Shown: positions 51,296 through 58,882 of the stretch, piece by piece
Position numbering within the stretch: the first letter of the stretch is position 1
Layout: the number at the start of each line of letters is the position of its first letter
Source: Vagococcus vulneris
Lineage (GTDB): Bacteria; Bacillota; Bacilli; Lactobacillales; Vagococcaceae
NCBI RefSeq assembly: GCF_003950515.1
Contig: NZ_NGJS01000002.1
Location: 186,001 to 250,000 of the forward strand
DNA: 64,000 nucleotides
Direction: 5' to 3'
Notes under the pieces: model-generated
Told to the model about the DNA's origin: nothing
The model's input: the letters and a program-made list of their open reading frames with translations, nothing else
Database searches by the model: none
Position numbers and translations under genes: made by a program

Positions 51296-51490
51296 TTATA
51301 GCGAGTTGTATTCATTTTCTAGATTTTCATAAAAAGTTTTAGCCATTCCCTTACAAGCTTTTAAATCTGTTATGTCATAGTTTTCTTTTAACTCATCCAT
51401 CAATCTAAATAATTCTTGTTTATAAGATTTAGTTGATAATTCTTCGCTTAATTCCTTATATTTTCTATGAATTTCATAAATTTTTTCCAT
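51296..51490 (-). CDS. Small helical protein of unknown function, 64 aa
   Basis: The frame starts MEKIYEIHRKYKEL after AGAGGATGATTATA. It is charged and predicted to be helical. It is between the serine recombinase and the 127-aa gene. No family recognised. Confidence 0.5.
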   Translation of the reverse strand: MEKIYEIHRKYKELSEELSTKSYKQELFRLMDELKENYDITDLKACKGMAKTFYENLENEYNSL

Positions 51491-51555
51491 TATAATCATC
51501 CTCTTTCTCATTGGTGGTCACATGATACCTTCCTTTTGACAAGAAATGAAGTCTT

Positions 51556-52152
51556 TTAAATCATAATTTTCTTTATTTTATAGACAGTATTTCTACTAAT
51601 CCCTAAATTATTAGCTATTTTTTTGACTGGAACACCTTCTTTTAGCCCGTTGACAATTCCATCATAAACCAGCTTGTCAGCTCCTGTTGCATCTTTATGA
51701 TATTTTACTGGTCTTCCTTTATACTTTCCTTCTTTTTTTGCTAATTCTATACCTTGTTTTTGCCTATCTAATAACTGTTTACGCTCATTTTCAGCAGTAT
51801 ATTTAAATAATTCTAAGATTAAATTATTTAGTAATCGTCTTAGGTTATCGTCTTGAATTCCTGATAGAGAAGGTAAGTTCTGTATTTCTAAAGTAGCCCC
51901 TTTTTCGTTAATCTTGTTAATTATCTCTGTAATTTCTTTGTTGTTCCTACCTAGCCTATCCAATTCAGCCACAACTACAATATCATCTTTTCTTATAAAA
52001 TTTAACATTTCTTGTAGCTGTGGTCGGTTAACATCCTTGCCACTTAATTTATCCTCAAAAAACTCTTTAACTCCTACTGCTTCTAAATTTTCCCTCTGTC
52101 TTTCTAAATTTTGCTCATCTGTTGATACTCTTATATAACCTATTTTTGTCAA
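51556..52152 (-). CDS. Serine recombinase (resolvase/invertase type)
   Basis: The 198-residue small serine recombinase has the catalytic Ser10 in YIRVSTDEQ, the conserved VVAELDRLGRNN and a C-terminal HTH (about 150-198, IANNLGISRNTVYKI). The start is TTG (LTKIGYIRVS) behind GGAGGGAGG. It is related to Tn917/Tn3-type resolvases. It probably resolves dimers or inverts a segment rather than integrating the element. Repeats at 52,320-52,383, upstream, could be its binding sites. Confidence 0.9.
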   Translation of the reverse strand: MTKIGYIRVSTDEQNLERQRENLEAVGVKEFFEDKLSGKDVNRPQLQEMLNFIRKDDIVVVAELDRLGRNNKEITEIINKINEKGATLEIQNLPSLSGIQDDNLRRLLNNLILELFKYTAENERKQLLDRQKQGIELAKKEGKYKGRPVKYHKDATGADKLVYDGIVNGLKEGVPVKKIANNLGISRNTVYKIKKIMI

Positions 52153-52319
52153 AATTCCTCCCTCCTGATTTTTCATCTAATGAACACTTAAAATGAACTG
52201 CTCTAATCCTTTATATCTCAATAAAACCATTTTGTCCTTTTTAGGTATACCCTCTGTGAACTTAGTTAAGTTTACCTTCTCTCTTTTTATTCACCTAATT
52301 TTTTTATTTTTACTTACTT

Positions 52320-52383
52320 TTTAAAAGTCGGCATTATTACCGTGATTAAAGTCGGATATTTTTACGTATTTATAGTCGATATA
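52320..52383. repeat. Tandem 24-bp repeats upstream of the serine recombinase
   Basis: On the minus strand CGACTATAAATACG and CGACTTTAATCACG begin two adjacent 24-bp units, and a third CGACTTTTAA follows. The block is about 170 bp upstream of the recombinase start. A second pair, ATGAAC spaced 13 bp (52,180-52,197), lies closer. Res-type sites or regulator sites are possible. Confidence 0.5.
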
Positions 52384-54174
52384 TCAAAAAATATCAATCT
52401 CTTTCTTTGTAATTGCTTGTTCACAATCCTTACTATACTTATCATTTGTCTCAAATTTCCTTGTAAAATTTGTTGCCAACTCGTTTTTTAAAATATTTGG
52501 TGTATGCAACACACTGAATCCGCTTGCATAGTCTGAACCTACACCATCTATTTTTATCTCAGAATTTATAAAGAATTTACCTTGTGCTCCTATTCCTCTA
52601 GTATCTAAATCCTTATAATATTTTGTTATTTCACAGCTTTTATCCAAACTCATCAACTCATAGTCATCCACTTGTCTTCCCAATATCATAATATTTACAT
52701 TTTGACGGATATTCTTTAAATCTTCTTTCTTGGCACTCTGCTGTATCATCATTATGTTGATGTTTTGAGAGCGACTTGTCCTTAATAGTATGGCTACTTT
52801 ACTTAATATCCTTTTTTTAGTTTCATTATCAGTATTTTCTAACAAATTTTGGAATTCGTCTAAAACTAGAAGTATGTTTCCCATAGGTCTTTCTACGATA
52901 TCTTTACTTTCTATTTGTTGATTTAAATTATTTGCGTTATCCAATCTGTGTTTTTTAAGGATGTTTATTCGTTTAGTATTAATGCTGGATATATAATCAA
53001 TCATTTTCTCCATGTCTTCCACGGTATCCCTTACTACTATACCTCGTTCATCTAATCGTGCTTCTAAATAATCCTGACTTTTTAAACTTACTATTAAACA
53101 ATCTTCGTACATGTAGTTCCCTTTATATTTTAAATTAAGTAAGCTGGTTAATAGATTTAATACAAGAACGCTTTTTCCGCTTCCACTTAATGCACTTATC
53201 AACCAATGACTGACTGTTTTATTCAAAGAATCAGAAGTCATTTTCGCCAGACCATTTTCTGTGTTCCCCATCATGATTTTTCCTTTTTCTGCTTGATTTA
53301 TTCTCTCTTTTATTGATACGTTGTCTACTTCAATATTGGTGTTAAAAATCACCTTTAGTATAAAATACCTTGCATCCACACTGTCTTCAATTATTTTCAT
53401 ATTTTTAAAACTCGTTTTTTGTTGCAATATGTGTAAATCGTTCCTAATATCTTTAATTGTTTTCCCTTCGAATAACCGGCAAGTAATTTCACAACTATTA
53501 ACATTTTCAACTATAAATAACTGGTTTTCTTCGTGATATATGAATCCTAAACTACTTTTATTTTCTAGGATATATCGCAAGACCTTAAACGTTTTTGGGG
53601 AAATATTATAAGCTTGGCAATAGCTATCTAATCTTTCTAGTTGCTCATTCTTACTCGAATTTTGATTTAACAAGTATTTCCAACATTTCTTTAATTTTTG
53701 AGGATATATCGCTTGATATCTATAGCCTTCTCCTAACTTTTCTGTTCTCATCATCGTGAATACCACATCTATAAATATCTCTTCTACACTTAGTTGCTTA
53801 AACTCATTTTTTACTTGTTCTTTGTATGTTTGTTGTATCTTCTTATAGTATGTTTTTGGTAACTTTCTTCTGTATAAAATTGCTACAACTATCATTAAAA
53901 ATATTAGTAATGTTAAAAACAGTATTGGTTTTAATTTTATTAATAATGCTAATTCTATTAAACAAAATATACCCAATAATCCATACAATTGTATATTGGC
54001 TGTACTATCTTCCCTGATATCATTTAATCGCTTAAAAAACGTTAGTTTAGCTTTAGTTTTGTGTACTTGTTGTATCATCCATTTTTTTGTTTTAATTAAT
54101 AGACTTTTAGCTGTATCCTTTAATTCTTCTCCGTCAATCTCTACTTTTATTAGATTATTCTTTTTCTTCATCAT
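52384..54174 (-). CDS. FtsK/SpoIIIE-type DNA translocase (TcpA-like coupling protein)
   Basis: The 596-residue protein has two N-terminal transmembrane helices (about 65-105), a soluble N-region and an FtsK-like ATPase. Walker A is SGSGKSV, Walker B is ILLVLDEFQNL. TcpA/Orf21-type proteins move plasmid or ICE DNA in conjugation, which fits the element. I start at MMKKKNNLIKVE behind GGAGGAAAGG; the adjacent ATG is equally possible. It overlaps the upstream 283-aa gene by about 20 bp. Confidence 0.8.
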   Translation of the reverse strand: MMKKKNNLIKVEIDGEELKDTAKSLLIKTKKWMIQQVHKTKAKLTFFKRLNDIREDSTANIQLYGLLGIFCLIELALLIKLKPILFLTLLIFLMIVVAILYRRKLPKTYYKKIQQTYKEQVKNEFKQLSVEEIFIDVVFTMMRTEKLGEGYRYQAIYPQKLKKCWKYLLNQNSSKNEQLERLDSYCQAYNISPKTFKVLRYILENKSSLGFIYHEENQLFIVENVNSCEITCRLFEGKTIKDIRNDLHILQQKTSFKNMKIIEDSVDARYFILKVIFNTNIEVDNVSIKERINQAEKGKIMMGNTENGLAKMTSDSLNKTVSHWLISALSGSGKSVLVLNLLTSLLNLKYKGNYMYEDCLIVSLKSQDYLEARLDERGIVVRDTVEDMEKMIDYISSINTKRINILKKHRLDNANNLNQQIESKDIVERPMGNILLVLDEFQNLLENTDNETKKRILSKVAILLRTSRSQNINIMMIQQSAKKEDLKNIRQNVNIMILGRQVDDYELMSLDKSCEITKYYKDLDTRGIGAQGKFFINSEIKIDGVGSDYASGFSVLHTPNILKNELATNFTRKFETNDKYSKDCEQAITKKEIDIF

Positions 54175-55006
54175 CCTTTCCTCCAATTATTTTTCTTTCA
54201 AATTCGTATTTTTCTTTTACGTTTTTATATAAATCTTCGTTATTTTGTCTGTCATGTTTATCTTTCATTAATAGTAAATTTTCTTTTTTAAATTGAACAA
54301 TTGTATCATCCCTGTATATGCTTAAATATATGACTTTAAAATACTTGTTAATGGTTAAATAAACAAAATCTTCATTTAAATTGTTGATTATCATATTTAA
54401 TCCGCTCTTTGAATTGTAGACGTCTGTTATAAATATTTTTAAATGCTTTGAATTATTTAACGTTTGTATTTTGTTTGTAAGAATGTCTTTTTGTTCCAAA
54501 CATATGCATTCTGTATTAATTAAAGTGTTTTTATTTAAAAACATATTAAAATATAGATTATTATTTAAAATAGTAAAATTATCAAGATATAACTTGTCTT
54601 CCTCATCTTCCATTAAACTATTTATGTAATTAAATGAGTAAGGAATGTAACTCAACATATCATTATTAATTGCTTGGCTAATATCTGTTCTCTTGTTATA
54701 GAATGTCTTAGACGGTCTATGTTCTATCCCGCTCATCAGCTCATTGTTTAGTTTTAAGTTTGCTAACATCTTGGTTGAATAGCTTCCTGTCAATCGTATC
54801 AAGCTATTTTGTGTTATCGTCGTATCTTTAATAATATTAGCTAATTCGTTCGGTGTTGTTTTACGGTAAGTCTTCTTCCACCTATCGCTAAATATCTCCG
54901 TTCTGTGACTGGATTCATACATATTCTCAATCGACCCTGGTCTTTTTAAATATATTGGCTTTCCTTTTATCTTAAAATCAAATTCTCCTTCTTTACTCAT
55001 TCCCAT
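54155..55006 (-). CDS. 283-aa protein of unknown function, coupled to the translocase gene
   Basis: The start MGMSKEGEFDFK has a GGAGGGATAGAAA site. The middle of the protein is rich in Asn, Leu, Tyr and Ile; I see no signal peptide, metal site or known domain. The end overlaps the translocase start, so they are one operon. A role in conjugation or replication is inferred from position only. Confidence 0.6.
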   Translation of the reverse strand: MGMSKEGEFDFKIKGKPIYLKRPGSIENMYESSHRTEIFSDRWKKTYRKTTPNELANIIKDTTITQNSLIRLTGSYSTKMLANLKLNNELMSGIEHRPSKTFYNKRTDISQAINNDMLSYIPYSFNYINSLMEDEEDKLYLDNFTILNNNLYFNMFLNKNTLINTECICLEQKDILTNKIQTLNNSKHLKIFITDVYNSKSGLNMIINNLNEDFVYLTINKYFKVIYLSIYRDDTIVQFKKENLLLMKDKHDRQNNEDLYKNVKEKYEFERKIIGGKDDEEKE

Positions 55007-55104
55007 TTTCTATCCCTCCTTTTCAGTTTGTTTAAATACCTAGTTTCTGCTGGTTTTTAAAATTTATTAATCAATAGAATTAACACTTTTGGGTAATCTT
55101 ATTT

Positions 55105-55311
55105 TTAAAGATGACGTATTTGACATGTAGACTGAATGTACTCTATTTGTTTCAAATTAGTATATTCTCTTCTTAGATTATTTAATCGATTAAAACCAGC
55201 ATTAAATCTTAATGATTGTATATTTCTTGTATCTCGTACATACTCTATTCTTATTTTCAACTGACTTTTTGTTTCATATCGTTTCGTTTTCAACAAAGTT
55301 TTCCGTTTCAT
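55105..55311 (-). CDS. Doubtful small basic protein
   Basis: A 68-residue basic frame. Its ATG lies inside the dispersed motif GTTTCATACTGTTGCG and there is no ribosome site, so I doubt that it is translated as such. Confidence 0.2.
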   Translation of the reverse strand: MKRKTLLKTKRYETKSQLKIRIEYVRDTRNIQSLRFNAGFNRLNNLRREYTNLKQIEYIQSTCQIRHL

Positions 55312-55322
55312 ACTGTTGCGTA
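55305..55322. repeat. Dispersed motif, copy 1
   Basis: GTTTCATACTGTTGCGTA. One of four clear copies in this element (others at 58,238, 62,943 and 62,987), all in the same orientation and in non-coding gaps. Confidence 0.6.
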
Positions 55323-55341
55323 GACTTGAAAACTAAAATAA

Positions 55342-55378
55342 AAGATAGCTAGTTTGCTCAGAAAAAACTAGCTATCTT
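55342..55378 (-). terminator. Terminator of the 101-aa gene
   Basis: AAGATAGCTAGTTT pairs with AAACTAGCTATCTT, followed on the minus strand by TTATTTT. Confidence 0.75.
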
Positions 55379-55435
55379 CTTAAAAAATTTGGTATTACTA
55401 ATTTAACTGTCTAGTCAAAACACTCTCTCACGAAT

Positions 55436-55741
55436 TTATCCCTCTATGTAACCAAACAAATCATTATACATATCTACTGTGCCATATTTTTCTATAAATT
55501 CTTTAGCTTCGTCATCGTCATATAACATTATACCGCTACTTCCCTCATCATTTCCAAACTCATCAATGGCAAATTCTGTCATATTACCACCTTCATAATC
55601 TAAAAAGAATTGTCCTTTCCTAGTTCTATATAATTGCTTTCTGTAAAAAGTTGAATATCCTCTAGTTCCTTCATAAGTCGTACCACAAATATATTTAGCA
55701 GTATCCGTACTGTATGTCTTTCCATCTATTATTGTTTCCAT
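55436..55741 (-). CDS. 101-aa protein of unknown function
   Basis: An acidic product, starting METIIDGKTYSTDTAK, with YRTRKGQFFLDYEGG in the middle and DDDEAKEFIEKYG near the end. Such acidic small proteins are common in ICEs. It has a GGGGAAATAAAT site. It is a single-gene unit between the primase region and the 283-aa gene. Confidence 0.55.
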   Translation of the reverse strand: METIIDGKTYSTDTAKYICGTTYEGTRGYSTFYRKQLYRTRKGQFFLDYEGGNMTEFAIDEFGNDEGSSGIMLYDDDEAKEFIEKYGTVDMYNDLFGYIEG

Positions 55742-56204
55742 ATTTATTTCCCCCTATTTTTTATTATCATCCTTATTTTCTTATTACTTCTTGCCAAACC
55801 CTTATACTTTTATTTTCTATGTATCAATCCTCCTTGTTTTTTAACGATTATAAATTAGCTTTTCCTTTATTTTTAAAATAGTACTTTACTTAACTTGTTT
55901 GTCGTTGTATCAAGACTATAGCTCGATTTAATAAGTAAATCAAGTCTTAAAAAATCATATTTTTTCATTCCGACCACTACCACGTTTTGTTATTTTTAGC
56001 AACTTTCTCATTTAATAAAGTTTGTTTATATCTTCCTTTTATTTAAAACTAGTACATCATGTTTTATATTACAAATTCATGACATTTATCTATTACCAAT
56101 AAGCTTAATTATATTTCTATTTAATATTATAGGAACCATAAAAAAAACTGTCATAACTACTAAACCTATAGCGATTCACGAGATTAATTATTTGGAATAA
56201 GTCT

Positions 56205-56325
56205 AAGAATCATTTTCTATTTTTCCATTCCAGTTTGCCTCACTTTTAACTTCCATTTTAAATCACTAATAATTCCGTTTTAGTTTTATTATAATTCCGT
56301 TTTAAATTTTCATGATTCCCGTTTG
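56205..56325. repeat. Iteron-like tandem repeats, period 21-22 bp
   Basis: The core ATAATTCCGTTTTA occurs exactly at 56,269-56,282 and 56,291-56,304. Variants are at about 56,226 (CATTCCAGTTT), 56,248 (AACTTCCATTTTA) and 56,312 (ATGATTCCCGTTT), with a weaker one near 56,206. The starts are spaced 21-22 bp, close to two helical turns. Confidence 0.6.
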
Positions 56326-56428
56326 CTTCCTTTAAATATTCTTCATTAAAATTAAGTAGTTAGTTTCTATTTTCAGATAATTTGATTTATGGTCTTCAAA
56401 GTGTTGCGTAAATCTACCTATTTCCATA

Positions 56429-56462
56429 AAAAAAGAAGCCCCTAACTAATTAGTGCCTCCTC
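56429..56462 (-). terminator. Terminator of the primase-like gene
   Basis: GAGGC pairs with GGCTTC beyond a CTAA/TTAG inner stem, followed on the minus strand by a T-run. Confidence 0.55.
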
Positions 56463-56506
56463 TCATATTATTTTTGCTATTTTATTTTTTAACTATTTAA
56501 ATCTTT

Positions 56507-58027
56507 TTATGTTTGTTTCTTTAATTCTAATAAATTGTGGTATTGATTATACAATATGGTAATTTTGAATTTATTCTTTTTAGTCAATTCATTATCTTTC
56601 AACATTAATTGTTTTGTCCTTAATATCTTTTTACTTAATTCGTCCATTTTTATTTTATTTTCCAAACTGATGTCACTATCTATCAGGCTTTCAATTATTT
56701 CTAAACTTAACGAGATATCTTCTAGTTGAGTTTTAATAATAGAATTTTTTAACTCAATACCATATTCTTTATTTTTGGAACGACCCACCTCTCTTTCTGA
56801 TATTTTCATGTTCTTAGCTACCTCCTTATTTGTCTTATTCGCAGTAATTACATAATTTATTTTGATATACTGAAGACTCTCTTTAATTAGCTGATTATAT
56901 TTTACTTCTAATTCTTTTAGTCTCTTCCTACAAACAGCATCTGCTTCATTAATTAATACTTTCAAGTCTTTTTCTTCTTCACTAGTGATTTTTAAATTAT
57001 TGAATATCTTTTCTCGTTTGATATAGTGATAGCTTTGTTTAGAATTAACTATATGACTAAATTCTGTGGAAGATAACGGTTCATTAAAAATTTCATTATT
57101 AACATATTCAAGATATTCTTTAGAATATTTCAAACATTTTAAGGTATATAATGTATTGTTTCTTAACCCTTCCCACTTATATCCTGATTCTTTTCTATTA
57201 TTAATTACTTTTTCAATATCTTGTCTTAAAAACTGTGCATAATTATTATGGTGTTTCTTCTTATCTTTAGTAGCATTTTTACTTCCTTCAGAAGATTTTT
57301 TAGTATATTTATTGGGGTCATATTTCTTTTTACTTTTACAAAATTTATTATAAAAATCGTCTCTAAAATCGTAACTTTTAGCTAGATTATTTATTAGTAT
57401 TTTAGTTTTGATTGGTTTACCTTTTTTATTATTTGTTGATAAAGGTACTCGCAGATACCTGCTTATCTCATTTACCGCAGTATCACTATTTAATTGGCTC
57501 GAAATAAACTTCTGTACCTTCAGCCAACTTTTGATATATGATTCTTCTGCGGGAAGCTTATAATTCAATATCCAATAGAAATGGACACCATGTCCGCTAG
57601 ATATTGCATAACTTGGCTTGGGCAGTTGACTATTTTTAAGCCTTGCCAACCCCTCCTCTGCGGAACCATTATCTATATCTACGAATAGAGTTGTTAAGTA
57701 ATTAACGTTATCTTGAGATTCTTTCCCCCGATATTTAAAGATATTTGGTGTGAAGTATAGATTAGCATTATCTTTAAAAAAAGATTGATACTCTTCTAAC
57801 TGGGAAGGTATATCCTTTTTTAAATCCAATCGAAGACTTTCCAATTCCTCTTTGGGCTTTTTAATGAAAATGGGCTTTCCATAATTGTTTTTAAAAGTAT
57901 CTTTTTCTATTGATAATACTTCTTCTTCTGTATTTCTAATGCTTAATAAACGGATAGTACCATAATCTATATCCCCTATTAATTTTTTTAATAATTCACT
58001 AACTTGTGCTAATTCTTCTTGATTCAT
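56507..58027 (-). CDS. Primase-like replication protein
   Basis: The 506-residue protein has an archaeo-eukaryotic-primase/RepB-primase-like region: LFVDIDNGSAEEGL (about residues 117-130) and AISSGHGVHFYWIL (about 142-155), then RYLRVPLSTNNKK. A basic linker and a helical C-terminal half follow. I start at MNQEELAQVSELLKK behind GGAGGAAAGGAGA. No helicase domain is present. It lies beside the iteron-like array, so it may be the initiator/primase of the element. Confidence 0.65.
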   Translation of the reverse strand: MNQEELAQVSELLKKLIGDIDYGTIRLLSIRNTEEEVLSIEKDTFKNNYGKPIFIKKPKEELESLRLDLKKDIPSQLEEYQSFFKDNANLYFTPNIFKYRGKESQDNVNYLTTLFVDIDNGSAEEGLARLKNSQLPKPSYAISSGHGVHFYWILNYKLPAEESYIKSWLKVQKFISSQLNSDTAVNEISRYLRVPLSTNNKKGKPIKTKILINNLAKSYDFRDDFYNKFCKSKKKYDPNKYTKKSSEGSKNATKDKKKHHNNYAQFLRQDIEKVINNRKESGYKWEGLRNNTLYTLKCLKYSKEYLEYVNNEIFNEPLSSTEFSHIVNSKQSYHYIKREKIFNNLKITSEEEKDLKVLINEADAVCRKRLKELEVKYNQLIKESLQYIKINYVITANKTNKEVAKNMKISEREVGRSKNKEYGIELKNSIIKTQLEDISLSLEIIESLIDSDISLENKIKMDELSKKILRTKQLMLKDNELTKKNKFKITILYNQYHNLLELKKQT

Positions 58028-58080
58028 TCTCCTTTCCTCCATATTTTTTAACCGTGATGCTTAATATTGAATCTTAATCG

Positions 58081-58107
58081 TGTGGATGAATGCCTTCTTG
58101 TGGATGG
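58081..58107. promoter_or_regulatory. Paired DnaA-box-like sites
   Basis: TGTGGATGA (58,081) and TGTGGATGG (58,099) are two near-DnaA boxes 18 bp apart, in the leader of the primase-like gene. Confidence 0.3.
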
Positions 58108-58237
58108 ATTCTTTTTCTTAGAATCTGATTTCTCTTGATAAGATATATATACTATTAGAAGACTATGTCTATCCTTAAACTCTAGATTTTGATATAAGTT
58201 TCAATGAATTTTTTACTTTTTTATGATTTATTTTTAT

Positions 58238-58256
58238 GTTTCACACCATTGCGTTA
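58238..58256. repeat. Dispersed motif, copy 2
   Basis: GTTTCACACCATTGCGTTA lies in the 58,028-58,281 gap, upstream of the primase-like gene, followed by TTTGCGTAAAAT. Confidence 0.6.
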
Positions 58257-58281
58257 TTTGCGTAAAATTCGATTAAAGTGG

Positions 58282-58461
58282 TTATTCTAACTCTTCTAAA
58301 TCTAATTGCTTATTGTTTAATAATTGCATATACTTCACCTTTTGTTTTTTCTTTAAAATTAATTCTTCCTCAAGACATTTAATATCTTGGTTTAATTCCC
58401 AAATACTCCCTTTTAATACTCTTGCTTCCTTCTCCAATACCTCTTTTTTATATTGTGTCAT
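58282..58461 (-). CDS. Small coiled-coil protein, 59 aa
   Basis: The frame MTQYKKEVLEKEARVL... is a continuous heptad-like, Lys/Glu/Leu-rich stretch. It has an AGGAGGAATAAAAAG site. It is upstream of, and on the same strand as, the primase-like gene. Function unknown; coiled-coil proteins of this size can be replication or partition accessory proteins. Confidence 0.55.
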   Translation of the reverse strand: MTQYKKEVLEKEARVLKGSIWELNQDIKCLEEELILKKKQKVKYMQLLNNKQLDLEELE

Positions 58462-58697
58462 CTTTTTATTCCTCCTATTTTATCAACTTCTTTCCCTATA
58501 TTTTTTACTTCTCTGGCTGATAGTAAGTCTATCTTAACTCTTTCTAAAAGAGTTTATTCGCTTCTGTTATCATCTTTCAAATAATAGCGATTGTTTTCAA
58601 AAAAATGTAGTTAAATAGCCATTCTTGACACTTTTTAATTTCTGATATTAAAAAAATTGATATGTAAAAGGTTTCTTAACCTCTGTTTTCAAGGGTA

Positions 58698-58722
58698 CTT
58701 GTCTGCCATTCTGTCGGCTTTT
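58698..58722. repeat. Second dispersed repeat, copy 1
   Basis: CTTG-TC-TGCC-A-TTCTGTCG then GCTTTT; the same layout recurs at 62,792-62,816. Confidence 0.45.
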
Positions 58723-58840
58723 AACCTTAAATGGTATATTTATACTAAATGGATGTTCATTTGCTTTAAAATGGCTTCCAGAACCTTTAAAATATATTTT
58801 GAATTAAAAATAAGGTCTATCTTTTAAAAAAATTATCAAA

Positions 58841-58871
58841 AAAAGACATACCCTTTTAAGAGTATGTCTTT
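58841..58871 (-). terminator. Terminator of the LysM/MucBP gene
   Basis: AAAGACATAC pairs with GTATGTCTTT, loop about 11 nt, followed on the minus strand by a long T-run. Confidence 0.8.
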
Positions 58872-58882
58872 CATTATAACTA

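Larger units (their letters stand above)
55742..56506. other. 765-bp non-coding region, candidate replication origin
   Basis: No gene is supported here. It contains an inverted repeat at 55,912-55,948 (AAGACT with AGTCTT, inner GATTTA with TAAATC), AT-rich stretches, and an iteron-like array at 56,205-56,325, and it ends in the terminator of the primase-like gene. The combination resembles a plasmid or ICE origin region. Confidence 0.55.
58462..58882. other. 421-bp non-coding gap upstream of the small coiled-coil gene
   Basis: Holds the LysM-protein terminator at its right edge and a copy of the second dispersed repeat (58,698). No gene is supported. Confidence 0.45.

Noticed and set aside
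51556-52152. First recombinase as the element's integrase
   Set aside because: Size and domain layout are those of a resolvase/invertase, lacking the large C-terminal region of integrating serine recombinases.
55970-56000. Possible oriT nick region (GC-richer CCGACCACTACCACG)
   Set aside because: It matches no oriT nick sequence I know and no relaxase gene is in view.
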